From Channa striata (lineage: Eukaryota; Chordata; Actinopteri; Anabantiformes; Channidae): a stretch of 64,000 bases of DNA. The stretch spans positions 6,737,517 through 6,801,516 of the forward strand of contig CM065173.1 in assembly GCA_033026295.1 (NCBI GenBank), given 5' to 3'. Positions 44,465-52,100 of the stretch are shown in pieces. Under the pieces are notes generated by a model, which ran no database searches, had not been told where the DNA came from, and worked only from the letters and a program-made list of their open reading frames with translations. The position numbers and the translations under genes were made by a program. Numbering within the stretch: position 1 is the first letter of the stretch; each line of letters begins with the position of its first letter.

Positions 44465-47225
44465 GTACACAGGACACAGTGCACTGCTTCACACACATAC
44501 ATGCTGGGTGTTCAGTGTGAAGATGCTGCAGCACACACACACAGCCTTTAACACACAGTCACTATGTGTGTCGCCAAAATATCTGTCCATGTTCTGTTTT
44601 AGGTTACGTCCTTCCCCGTTATACGTTCTCCTGCGTTTGACTTCTGCGTGACGTTGCCACCAGTGTTTTGTGTGTGTGTGTTTGTGTATGTGGTTTGTCT
44701 TTGTTTGGTACCACTATAACTGACCTGGAGCAATACCACACACACTGTGCCCACTTGTGTGTGTGTGTGTGTGTGTTTGCTGCGTGTGCATGTGTGCACT
44801 CATAGAGGAAGAGATATGTGTATTTATTTGCATTTTCATTCTATATTTGTTTCTACATCTGTGTGTGTGTGTGTGTGTGTGTGTAGACCGAATTGTCCTG
44901 CAGATATAAACAGAGAAAATCCTAACAGGAAGTGCTGTTTTTGGGCCGCTGGCTTAAATGCCGCTGTGATGTTGTCAGCTACGTTAAACCACAAGCTCAC
45001 AACAAACAACTGCAGCTAACGCTTCACACATGCTCCCTGTGTGGCTCTGATTCCAAATATTTTATAGCAGAAAACAGAAAGAATTCCAAAAACGTATCCA
45101 AAAAAAAAATGGAGTACATAGACGTGTGTGACCAAAAACAGATGTCTTGTATTCGCCCAAAGACGTTGTGAAGTAGTTTTATTCAAATTTGACCAAAACA
45201 TAGATAGAGACACTTAAATACTAACAGCTGGTAAATTATTATAGGTTGTAATGGTTTCCATAGAAGCACGTGTGCAAAGAAGCTGGTTGTGTGCATTAAA
45301 GTCATAAAACATAACAAAAGACCTATAACCCCAACTGACAATACAGTATTAAGAAATGAAGAGAAAACATGCCTTGAATTAATTTCTTCAGCATTTAGTT
45401 ACATCTTTTCTGAATCATTGCTGAACTGCCCCGAACACAATGAAATGACTCACCCTGCGAGTTATTGTCACAGTTTCTATCATGAAATTAAAAATATTAA
45501 AGGGATCAGCCCCCTGAGCATCAAAATGGGAACGACTACGGACGAAGGGCCGTATCAGACCCACCGGATTAAAATACCTGAATCGAGCAGAGTCTGGTTC
45601 ATTTTGCACGAACTGTGTATTGAGTTTCCTTGAACTTGGTCGCACATTCAGATCAGCCCGTCTCTCACTCACCGTGTCCACTAACAGGTTCGGACTTTAT
45701 TGCTTCCTGCTAGAGTCTGTGGGGGAGTTCTTCCGTTTCTGGGCTCATTATGTCCCCGTGACAGACAGATTTGGTTCGATTTGAGCCTGTTAAATGTCAG
45801 ATGTGTTCAAAATTTCACCATAATGATCAAGCTGCTGACTGATTTCGTTACGTTTGTGTGTTGGGAGACAGAAGGAGCACCAGAGAAAAGTGTGGACAAG
45901 CCTAACGGGGAAACGTGCACAGATTTACACATTTATTAATATGAGATGAATGTGGAAATTACAGTACAGTATGTCGCTCACTGGTACTGAACTTTTGACA
46001 CAATCACATTTTCCAAGTCTACGAATTCAGGCCATGTGCTTTTCGAACTTGACAGAGCAATATTTAATGAGCTTGGTTTTTCTGGGTGTTAAGGAGTTTT
46101 GCAGCTCTCGAGAAAACTTTCAGCACTTTTAAATATGCCCTGTTTTTTTCTTTTAAGCTCAACCCTGTTAGCAGCTACCAACTGGATCCGTTTCTGTTAG
46201 TTTGTGTTGTAGGGACGTTTCGACAAACTCAGGGACCCTTAAATGCTTTTTTCAAACCATTTACTTTTACTGGGCATTTGCTTGCTGTTTCTTGCTTGGT
46301 ACCACTGAATGAGGAGTTATCAGTGCAGAGGTTTGATTTGGTTGGTCACGTTCCACCTAATGGCCCAGTTATCATGTGGGGACATGCTGAAATCAAATGG
46401 ATGTCTGGGTGGCAACACACAGGACTTTGAGACAAGACAGCCCAGTTTGTGTCCTGTTTCTGTTAGTTTCTGTTGATTCAACGCTCGCCGGCCACTTTAT
46501 TAGGAACACCTCCACGTTCTAATCCAATCCAATTCAGCAAATGTTAAACTAATACAGCATTGATAACCTAATCATAAGGTAACGGCCACACTTTATATCA
46601 ATGTTTGAAGGAACAGCTGTTCCGCTCGCTCTCACGTTCAATCATTACCTGTCCTGCCGTCTGATGGGTCATCTGGGTGTGAACTAACCTTGTTTTTCCC
46701 TCTCTCTTTCTCCCTCCCTCCTGATCTCTTTCTATTTTATTCCTTTCTTTGCTGCGTTTTCTTCCTCGGTTCACATTTCCTTTATTTTTATCCTGTTTTT
46801 GGCATTTCCTGTTCTTTTGTTTGTTTTCTTCCTTGCTCTTTCTTCCCGATTGCTTCATCCTCTCTACTTCCTCTCACCATATTGAATTTTTACCCTGCTC
46901 TTCTTCACTCATCTTCACTCCATCTGTTTGCTTTCATTTCATTTATCTGCCTATTACCTGTGCCTTCATTCTATCATCACTTCCTTTACTGCTTTATTTT
47001 TCCTTCTCCATTGTCTCCTCTTTCCATTTATTGTTCTTCCTTATTTCATTTCTTTTCCTTGTGTTATTTCCTTTCCTCTCACCTTCCTTCCTTGTTTTTC
47101 TTCTTCCTGTTTCCTCCAACCTTCCCTCCTCCTCCTCCTCGTCCTCGTCCTGTTTCTCCAGTGGCTGCTCCTCTGCCTCCAAGCTGCTGCTCTGGTTCTG
47201 CAACACCAGACCAGTGCCTGTCTAG
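6411..47225 (+). CDS. htr4: 5-HT4 serotonin receptor (partial, N-terminal exon missing)
   Basis: Joining 6411-6524, 12499-12699, 26064-26217, 30274-30881 and 47162-47225 gives a frame of 379 residues plus stop, numbered here from Asp at 6412. The product is a plasma-membrane class A GPCR; in vertebrates 5-HT4 binds serotonin and couples to Gs to raise cAMP in gut, brain and heart. Landmarks present are N24 (1.50), D53 (2.50), C80-C171 (TM3-ECL2 disulfide), D87 (3.32, amine-binding Asp), D104-R105-Y106 (DRY), W133 (4.50), P191 (5.50), CWAP at 271-274, NPILY at 308-312 and a CC palmitoylation pair at 328-329. Identity to human 5-HT4 is high throughout the membrane core. About 15 N-terminal residues are missing; their exon was not found. 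With another C-terminal exon, or with intron 4 retained, the product would end differently after residue 358. Paralogues 5-HT6/5-HT7 and beta-adrenergic receptors fit much less well. Confidence 0.96.
7471..7514. repeat. CA microsatellite
   Basis: An interrupted (CA)n tract with ACG interruptions, seen directly. Confidence 0.9.
8421..8490. repeat. Compound TG/GA microsatellite
   Basis: About 54 bases of TG repeat with an early CTG interruption pass directly into a GA repeat of about 16 bases. Less regular TG runs and an ATGT repeat follow to about 8590. Confidence 0.95.
9301..9488 (-). mobile_element. tRNA-derived SINE, copy 1
   Basis: Read on the minus strand it starts GGCGGCTGTAGCTCAGTTGT, which carries a tRNA A box, and continues through GCGGCTCAATCCCC (B-box-like). 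It ends CCAAATGACTAAATGTAAATG, a tail also found at the end of the L2 LINE at 42.9 kb. This is the classic head-and-tail layout of a tRNA SINE. The middle appears shortened relative to copy 3. Confidence 0.8.
9655..9817 (-). mobile_element. tRNA-derived SINE, copy 2 (tail truncated)
   Basis: On the minus strand it starts GTGGCAGCTGTGACTCAGTT, a diverged tRNA-like head. Its body matches copy 1 (GGCTGCCATGCAAGGTGCTC on the + strand against GGCTGCCACGCAGGGTGCTC). The AT-rich tail seen in copy 1 is not recognisable. Confidence 0.7.
9827..10016 (-). mobile_element. tRNA-derived SINE, copy 3
   Basis: On the minus strand it starts GGGCTATAGCTGAGTTGGTT (A box) and has GATTTGACTCCC (B-box-like). It continues through a body with CCCTGGGCAAGACACTGAAC and ends AAGTTGCTTTGGATAAAAAT, the typical L2-like tail start. 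It sits ten bases from copy 2 in the same orientation. Confidence 0.8.
11936..12060. repeat. Dispersed repeat fragment
   Basis: AAACTTTATTCATGTAGCAC followed by AAGTGCTTCACAGATGAC resembles the start of a common fish repeat that begins with TTTATTTATATAGC-type sequence and includes AAAGTGCTTCACAG. Family not assigned. Confidence 0.45.
12499..12699 (+). CDS. htr4: htr4 coding exon: ICL1, TM2, ECL1, TM3
   Basis: The acceptor is CATGTCAG at 12498 and the donor is CAG|GTAAGA at 12700, phase 2 on both sides. It encodes residues 39-104: KIKTNYFIVSLAFADLL (ICL1/TM2), VMPFGAIELV, ECL1 with HQHWIYGETF, C80 of the conserved disulfide, then TM3 with SLDVLLTTAS. D87 is the conserved aspartate that pairs with the amine of serotonin, and D53 is the TM2 sodium-site aspartate. 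The exon ends in LD plus two bases of Arg105, so the DRY motif is split by the following intron. The sequence is almost identical to human 5-HT4 here. Confidence 0.97.
13947..13957. repeat. G homopolymer (11 G)
   Basis: Eleven consecutive G bases, seen directly. Length is often uncertain in assemblies. Confidence 0.9.
15511..15529. repeat. Poly-T tract
   Basis: A run of about 19 T, followed by ACAGGC. It mimics an acceptor, but no htr4-compatible coding follows. Confidence 0.85.
15672..15712. repeat. CA microsatellite
   Basis: A (CA)n tract with one GA interruption, seen directly. Confidence 0.95.
17281..17510. repeat. Hairpin-containing repeat, copy A
   Basis: Contains the perfect inverted pair TTGGCGTCA (17347-17355) and TGACGCCAA (17385-17393) separated by 29 bases, then GCGTCATTGTCTGA and GGAATGAGAACGTG. 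Similar blocks in the same order occur at 19.2-19.46 kb, showing a shared dispersed repeat. Family not recognised. Confidence 0.65.
17654..17781. mobile_element. Tc1/mariner-type MITE
   Basis: The left end CAGTACTGTCCAAAAGTATT and the reverse complement of the right end (ACAGTCCTCTGCAAAAGTAT) form imperfect terminal inverted repeats. The roughly 128-base interior has no coding. Ends with ACTGT.CAAAAGTATTGGGAC are common to fish Tc1-like non-autonomous elements. Target-site TA copies are not clearly preserved. Confidence 0.7.
19200..19460. repeat. Hairpin-containing repeat, copy B
   Basis: TGGCGTCA (19313-19320) and TAACGCCA (19344-19351) flank GGTGCTCCTGGAGCGTCCAA, matching copy A's arrangement, followed by CATTATCTGACGCTG and GGGATGAAATGTGCTGG. 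It is in the same orientation as copy A, 1.9 kb away, and clearly diverged from it. Confidence 0.65.
22771..22799. repeat. ACCA tetranucleotide repeat
   Basis: About seven ACCA units in a row, seen directly. Confidence 0.95.
23706..23714. repeat. G-rich run
   Basis: Nine G, then TTC and five G and TGG. A possible G-quadruplex-type sequence, though only two long runs are present. Confidence 0.7.
26064..26217 (+). CDS. htr4: htr4 coding exon: ICL2 and TM4
   Basis: The acceptor is TCGTTCCTCAG at 26063, and the first base G completes Arg105 of DRY. Residues 106-156 follow: YYAICCQPLVYRNKMTP (ICL2), TM4 with GGCWVIPTFISFLPI, and the start of ECL2, MQGWNSIGIDHL. W133 is the TM4 reference tryptophan. 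The donor is CTG|GTGAGA at 26218, phase 0, which matches the human coding position in ECL2 (after IIDL). Reading on past the donor gives 45 further codons of intron before a stop at 26352; these are not coding. Confidence 0.97.
28340..28625 (+). mobile_element. Tc1-like transposase remnant
   Basis: The reading, with several stops and shifts, contains GRLTKIT, then KNPRVTS, a block resembling VHESTIRRTLN, and a block around CCAGAAGGCTGCTGGAAGA leading to GAAAGAGACCAAAATAAAAC. In intact fish Tc1-like transposases these correspond to the second helix-turn-helix, the linker and the first catalytic Asp region (...WTDETKIE..). The copy is dead and truncated, with no terminal repeats recognised. Confidence 0.8.
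28640..28935 (+). repeat. Dispersed teleost repeat
   Basis: It begins AAAGTCATCTCAAGGCACTT and includes GGAAGAAACCTCCAGCAGAA, CCAGGCTCAGGGTGGGCGGA and CATCTGCCTTGACCCGTTGG, phrases of an abundant fish repeat. Its beginning is shared with fragments at 49.1 kb and, inverted, at 57.0 kb. It follows the Tc1 remnant directly. Confidence 0.75.
30274..30881 (+). CDS. htr4: htr4 coding exon: ECL2 to helix 8 and common tail
   Basis: The acceptor is CTTCCTTCGCTAG at 30273, phase 0. The exon encodes residues 157-358. In order: ECL2 with an N-S-T glycosylation sequon (167-169) and C171 of the disulfide, TM5 (about 180-203), ICL3 (about 204-256), TM6 with FCLCWAPFF (W272), ECL3, TM7 with NPILY (308-312), helix 8 with FRRAFLIILCC, and the tail YRRPSIL...INGSTHVL. 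ICL3 carries a Gly/Ala/Ser-rich stretch at 221-248, 28 residues against about 15 in human. Directly after CC the fish has GRKR where human has DDER. The exon ends AA|GTAAGT at 30882. THVL is the point where mammalian isoforms diverge. Reading through the donor gives Lys then TAA at 30883-30885. Confidence 0.98.
30879..30887 (+). promoter_or_regulatory. htr4: Splice donor containing an in-frame stop (isoform branch point)
   Basis: The exon end reads CTC AA|GTAAGT. Spliced, AA waits for a base from a downstream C-terminal exon. Unspliced, the same bases read AAG TAA, giving a receptor ending THVLK. GTAAGT is a perfect consensus donor, so splicing should dominate. Confidence 0.85.
34340..34430. 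repeat. Possible dispersed repeat fragment
   Basis: CTGTTAACTTGGGAAAAAAT and GGAAGAAACCTCAGGAAGAG resemble internal phrases of the repeat family at 28.7 kb. The match is short and assignment is tentative. Confidence 0.35.
38448..38469. repeat. TG microsatellite
   Basis: An uninterrupted (TG)n tract of about 20 bases, seen directly. Confidence 0.9.
39146..39202. repeat. CA microsatellite with GACA interruptions
   Basis: A (CA)n tract broken several times by GACA, then a perfect run, seen directly. Confidence 0.95.
39552..39622 (+). repeat. Dispersed repeat fragment
   Basis: CGGAGGAAACCCACATCTCA followed by GGGAGAACATGTAAACTCCA and CCCAGAAAGGCCGCGGTCGG matches the middle of the family seen at 57.06-57.4 kb (GGGAGAACACGCAAACCCCA). 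Confidence 0.7.
41955..42888 (+). mobile_element. L2-type LINE, 3' reverse transcriptase fragment
   Basis: Broken frames carry LLDL, EILLSALSDL-like sequence, the intact RT motif STGVPQGSVLGPL (42119-42157), NLGVIIDDQLTF near 42420 and VSRSCRF/LYN.RKIR-like sequence. RLNYCNAL and IQN.A follow across frameshifts, and then HWLP-like remains. It ends TCAAATGACTAAATGTAAATG at about 42888, the L2 tail. The YADD catalytic block is damaged (DHCSADAQ-like), and indels and stops make it a non-functional relic. Only the 3' part is present, as usual for 5'-truncated LINEs. Confidence 0.88.
44430..44462. repeat. CA microsatellite
   Basis: An uninterrupted (CA)n tract of about 33 bases, seen directly. 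Confidence 0.95.
44757..44776. repeat. TG microsatellite
   Basis: A (TG)n tract of about 20 bases, seen directly. Confidence 0.9.
44861..44884. repeat. TG microsatellite
   Basis: A (TG)n tract of about 24 bases, seen directly. Confidence 0.9.
46485..46570. mobile_element. DNA transposon end fragment
   Basis: CGCCGGCCACTTTATTAGGA followed by ACACCTCCACGTTCTAATCC matches the terminus of an abundant fish DNA transposon (GGCCACTTTATTAGGTACACC). The other end is not recognised, so this is a solo or truncated end. Confidence 0.65.
46690..47161 (+). promoter_or_regulatory. Long polypyrimidine tract before the alternative exon
   Basis: About 470 bases are overwhelmingly C and T on the + strand, with many TTCTT, CTCTCT and TCCTCC runs, and end at the CAG acceptor at 47161. 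Ordinary acceptors need only 15-30 pyrimidines. Such tracts are typical binding platforms for PTB-family splicing repressors (known for UCUU/CUCUCU motifs), so regulated inclusion of the exon is plausible (inference). The tract also produces long open frames in all three forward frames, because stop codons need purines. Those frames, rich in Ser, Phe, Leu and Pro, are not genes. Confidence 0.65.
47162..47225 (+). CDS. htr4: htr4 alternative C-terminal exon, 5-HT4(e)/(g) type
   Basis: The acceptor is CTGTTTCTCCAG at 47161, after a very long pyrimidine tract. The first base T completes the codon left open by the exon ending at 30881 (AA+T, Asn359). The frame continues GCSSASKLLLW then FCNTRPVPV and TAG at 47223-47225, 20 residues after Asn. 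From memory, human 5-HT4(e) and (g) tails end LLFCNRPVPV, and the (g) form starts SGCS. The fish tail aligns along its length with one extra Thr and a Trp. The correct phase, the acceptor and the match together make chance unlikely. The exon probably continues to 47261, where AA|GTGAGT is a good donor. The C-terminal PVPV could be a PDZ-type ligand (inference). Confidence 0.9.
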
Positions 47226-47261
47226 CTGCTGTATGTCTAGGGCATCTCAAGGCTCTGTCAA
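47226..47261 (+). other. htr4: Untranslated end of the alternative htr4 exon
   Basis: This is 36 bases between the TAG stop and the donor-like AA|GTGAGT at 47262. If that donor is used, the stop lies only 36 bases from the last junction. If it is not used, the exon could run on to AATAAA hexamers at 47376 and 47420. The sequence does not decide between the two. Confidence 0.5.
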
Positions 47262-47375
47262 GTGAGTCTGCTGCCTCATGCACTGACACACACACACCTT
47301 CTCACACACCAAGCTGTTCAGCATCAACAAATATTTAATTTACACACATATAAAAAAATCAAGTTGTAATAACTT

Positions 47376-47425
47376 AATAAACGATCTTGTTCCTATTATT
47401 TTGTAACATCTATAAGTTAAATAAA
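47376..47425 (+). terminator. Candidate polyadenylation signals after the alternative exon
   Basis: Two AATAAA hexamers occur at 47376-47381 and 47420-47425, 150-200 bases after the TAG stop. They could end a transcript that does not use the 47262 donor. The region is AT-rich, so chance occurrence is quite possible, and no clear GT-rich downstream element was confirmed. Confidence 0.3.
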
Positions 47426-49112
47426 TTAAGTGTTGTCCTTAATGTTAATGCTTTGCAATGACACATCCTGAAATCATTCTGATAGCAATAGTCAGTCCTG
47501 CTAAAAACTTTGTCTACCAGGAAGAGCTTTTGGTCCTTCCACTGGGAGAAAGCTAAATTCTGACCTTTAACACAGGACGAAATAGAAAAAAGACAGCAAA
47601 AATAAACAAACTTTTCTTATGGTTCCTGAAGGTTTTAGAACAAACAGAATCAGAATGTGACATAACAAACTTTAACATTTCAACATTTTACTAATTACCA
47701 TTCAAATTTGTGGTATTTGTGTTTGCACAATAACCTCTTTAAAATGACTTCTTTGATCCTTGATTTCTTAGCATTTTTTGGCAGCATGTGACCATCCCCG
47801 TTACGCTCCCCTGAAAACATTACTGCTGCAGCAGTAGGCAAGGAAAATCTGTCTCATGCAGTCACATTAGCATTGTATTTCAGCGGTTTGAGGAATTGTT
47901 TTTGGACTTTAATTTGTGAAATGAGGAGGCATGCTGCTCTGCACTCAGCCCTTACTGTTCTAATTTGGGAGGTCTGCACATCTGATTAAATCACTTGTGA
48001 ACTTCTGCAGAGACCTGCGCTACACTTAACTGACTTAAGCTTTAAACTATTTTGCTATGCAAAACACACATGAAAAATAATACGAACGAAACTGCAGCAG
48101 ATGAAACGCTGATGCGTTTACCTTAGAGGAAGAACAACAATGTGAGGCTGAACACTTGCATAGAGGCCTCTTTGTTTCAGTTCGTGCCATATGCAAACTA
48201 CGGCACATGAAGATTTACACAAAAATTCTACTCCCCCAATAATTAATGTGTTTGTTAAATAGACAAGAATGAAATGATACGAACGTTCAAATGTGCAAAA
48301 AACTAGTTTGTTCAGTCCAAGCTGTTTGTGGGTTCAGTTCATTTCAGGTTTGGTTTTGAAGTCAAAGTCAGAATGAGTTTTAGTTCCAGCAGTTATGTGG
48401 ATTTTGGGGGTTAATTTTGTGGTTGTGATTAGTTGCTCACAGGAAAGGGTTCACAAATGTGTGTGTGATCCTGATCAAAGCTCTGCGTGTTCCTTACCTT
48501 ATCTTCTATTACCTGTGTGTGTGAGACACCTTTCTTTTCTAATCTTTTTCCGTTTTCTTTTTTCTGGCTCTGTTATTTCATACTCTCTTTCTTTTTCCAC
48601 TGAATTATTGTCTCCTCCCTGTTTTGATCCTTTTCAATTTTCCTTTTCATCTTATCTCTTATTATTTACTTTTCTAGCTGTCTGTGACCTGGCTGCTAAT
48701 CTTCTGTGACGGTTGATCAGTTTCCTGTCTCTGAACTGAGCTTAACATCCTGGAAAAGGACTATAACAAAGTCGTGTTAGTTATTTGCAGAAAGTGATGT
48801 TTGCCTTTTTAGTAACTGTAACTCTTTAAATATGAGAGCAGCTTTTCAACAGTCATCTCTTCTCAAAAATGCGACTGAGTGCTCCGAGCTTCCTCTGATC
48901 TCAGGATACGTCACACCGTGGGAAGGACGGAGACACACAGACAATGATAAAAATGATTTGACAGCTCAGACATTAGATTTGTGTTTGCACAGAAAACAGT
49001 CAAACAGCAGGTGAACTGGAGTGTGTGCGTGTCTGTGTCACACAAATGACACAAGCCACAAAAGGCTGCCTGTAGGTCTTTTTAGTAGCACTACTTCTAA
49101 TTCAAATCAACT

Positions 49113-49172
49113 CAATTCAATTCAACTTTATTTATATAGGGCCAATTTACAGCAAAGTCATCTCAGTACCTG
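49113..49172 (+). repeat. Dispersed repeat fragment
   Basis: CAATTCAACTTTATTTATAT then AGGGCCAATTTACAGCAAAG and TCATCTCAGTACC form the head of the repeat family whose later part is at 28640-28935. Confidence 0.75.
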
Positions 49173-52100
49173 TAATACCTGAAAGTCTGTTGATTTCTAC
49201 TCTGAGTATTGAGTTACTGAGTTGAGGCCTCACATAAAGAACATATTATTGGTGTTTGAAATCTTGAGTAAACTCACGGAAAGAGTTGATCATGTGATTG
49301 TGTAGTGGTGTTTGTCTGCACTACTTTAAACTCAAAGCATTGCATTGCATAAAAGGGTTCTGCCGCTAAAACGATTCACAACATTTCCTGGTTTCGTCCA
49401 CGTACCAGGCGGCTTCATGGTGGACCACAGTCACTTTGTCTCAGTGTAGTTTTAGGAATAAATGACGGCGTGGACAGCAGCGTGCTCACACCAGCCCTCA
49501 GTGTCCACATGGACAGTCTGCTGCACCGTGACACCGTCAGGCCGCTGGTCAAATCAACAAAAGGAGCGTCTGTTTGCAGCTTCACTGCCAGACGTGATGC
49601 TTTGCCAGTGCTGGTGTTGTGATGATGGATCATTTAGTATTTCAAGTAGCACGTACATTTAAATTGTTTTGGGTTTTATTACTGAGCCACAAAAGGAAAA
49701 ATGTATATGACGACATAACGATTTCAGTGGGCTACACCAGTGAGCACAGAGGCGGGCAAGGAAGAGTAAAATCTGAAGCATTTTGCATAAACAAACCGGA
49801 GGAGCACATAATAAAAGTTGAAGTAAAGAACTGGCAACTGCATTTATTGCCTCAGGGGGAAAGCTACAGAATTTGGTGCCAAGCTCCCACTTGTTTTCTA
49901 ATCTTCTTTACTAAACAGCAGCGTTAACATTTCCCAGAAACTTTTCGAAACAATGCACAAGAATTAATGAAGCATGAAACCCAAGCTCATTTTTAAATTG
50001 ATTAGATTTATCTCAGCTCGGGTGGTGCCTTTGTGTGTTACATTACATTTAGACTTTTTTCTCTGTAGTTTGCGCTCTCATTTGCAGAGGGTCGTTTAAA
50101 TAGGTCTGTGACTGCAGAGTGAAGCCAGCAGTCAATAAAATGCTGAATCCACATTGCCAGTGAATAATCCTAGTGTGCTTTCTTTAAAACTGCAGTTTGG
50201 AGACAGCATAAAATGATCAAAGAGAAAACAAAATGCCAATAATAAATGAAAAAGTATTTGCATGGACAAACCTTTGAAATCAGAGCCTCTGTGAGTGTAC
50301 ACAAGGTGCAAAAGGACCAAAAACAAAAACAATATTCAAAATGTACAAATACGGGCAAAAACAAAACCCATGAAAATCAAAATATAGACACAAAATGTTT
50401 AAAATAGTGGACAAAAAGTACCATAAAAAATATCAGAACTTTGACTTAAAATAACCCCCAAAAAATGAGTGACAATGAGTTTTTCTGTAAATTTAGGTGC
50501 AGTAAATTTAAAACAAGGATAATAATACAATCATATGTCATAGTAAGTGATGAAAATATTGTCCTAACACTAAAGCATCAGGACATAGAACATGTAGGTT
50601 TCTGAGGGTTTCCATGGACACCACGTGTTTCTCTCTGCTGCTCTCTGCTCCACTTGCTGTCAGGCTTCTCAGCTCTAATTACGTTGCTCCTCGACAGTTT
50701 GTCTCCCTGAGGGGTTCGCGGTTAGCGGGCCGGCTACACTGAAAAAAACAGCTTGTAGGATTTACTTGATAAAATCTTGCAATTTGCAACAATTAACATG
50801 TACAATTTAAGAAAAGAAACTTATGAGTGGAATTATCCCAAAAATCAGAAATGAAGAGTCGAAATACCTTGAATTTTACATTTAGTGAATTTGTTCCTGT
50901 CAGTTAAGCTACAGCTTCTTTCACAGAGAAGCTACCAACCAACAAGTGGCTTTTACCAACTTAATTTTTTAAAATAAACTTTATGCACAAAAGCTTAAAC
51001 AATATCAAGAGACGAAAAGTTTTGGTGCAGGAAGAACAAAGAAAGGAAAATGAAAAATTTTGAATGGGGCCACTCACCGAAAGTTTGTCATGTAGGCAAC
51101 AGTTTATAGTTCAAAGACACATAAAATCACATTAAATCCTTTCGAAATATTTTCTATATCTTATTTGTTTACCACATGTATATTGAAGCCTTGGCATGGT
51201 CTGACTGTGTGTGTGCACGCACAGATGGTATAATTTAAAACACACACAGTTGTTTCTCTTAAAATTTGACTTTGCTTTCCCGCAGACTTTCTGCTGACAT
51301 GCAGAATGAAATGTTCTAAATGTTCGCCAACCTGTCGCTGACATTTTCCGCTGCTGCTTTTCTTTCCATGGGGATTTTTTATTTTGTCTCGTGCAGACGT
51401 GGATTCCAGAGCTGAGCCCCTCATGGTACCGATCTGACTCCCTTAGAGATCTTTCATATGTGATTGTAGCAGAGAAGTCGTGGTGTGGACACTTTTATGA
51501 ATTAACGTCGAGACAAAGACCAGCTAAGAGACTTGGACTCCCAGGTTTGTTGCAGACTGCAGCGCCATTTTCAGAGCTATAAGTGTGAACGTTGTCATAG
51601 CTCTTTAAATGGTACTGCTGTATGCACTCAAATATCCCTCGACTTGAAATCCAGCGCCGCCGCCGCTGCGTGGAATTCTTCCTGAAGGACTCTTCTCATC
51701 TTTCTTCTTTTTCAATAAAGAGGTTGTCAATTAGGTTGAACATCAGTCAGCTGGGACACTCCTGTGCCTGCAAAGCAAACAAACTTGACAATTTCAATTT
51801 CCCTTGATGCAACGAGGCAGTAATAAATACAACATATGATACTTGTCGTCTCCGTCACCACCGTTGTTAAGGAACAATTTGAGGGACTTGAGGCTTTGAT
51901 AGGACTTTTGTTAAATGGCTGAATGGACCTACTGTACTTTATGAAATGCTGTGCATGAGTGATGGAGGGTGATCATTTTAAAATAATAATTTTGAAAGCG
52001 TCAAACTTCGTGTCAGTAAGAGTTTTTTCCTCACTTAAAGAGAAGCGTAAAATGTGTCACAGTGAAGAAATGTGCTAACATAAAAATTATTTCGAACCAA

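Larger units (their letters stand above)
30882..47161 (+). other. htr4: htr4 intron (16,280 bases) before the alternative C-terminal exon
   Basis: Phase 2 intron with donor GTAAGT and acceptor TTTCTCCAG. It includes CA/TG microsatellites at 38.4, 39.1, 44.4, 44.8 and 44.9 kb, an L2-type LINE fragment (41955-42888), a transposon end at 46485-46570 and the pyrimidine tract. Open frames of 100-151 codons at 32798-33253 (-), 34572-35012 (-) and 40909-41352 (+) show no family signature. Counterparts of other mammalian tails (for example ...ESLESCF or ...QPSDT) were looked for by eye and not found. Confidence 0.8.

Noticed and set aside
46690..47338. Overlapping forward open frames of 136-191 codons around the pyrimidine tract
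   Set aside because: They are Ser/Phe/Leu/Pro-rich products of a C/T-only sequence that lacks stop codons by composition. Only the last 20 codons of one frame, after the acceptor at 47161, are coding.
51391..51410. Acceptor-like TCTCGTGCAG at 51390 giving a short KRGFQS tail
   Set aside because: Phase fits, but the tail is only six residues, unlike known isoforms, and the site has no other support.
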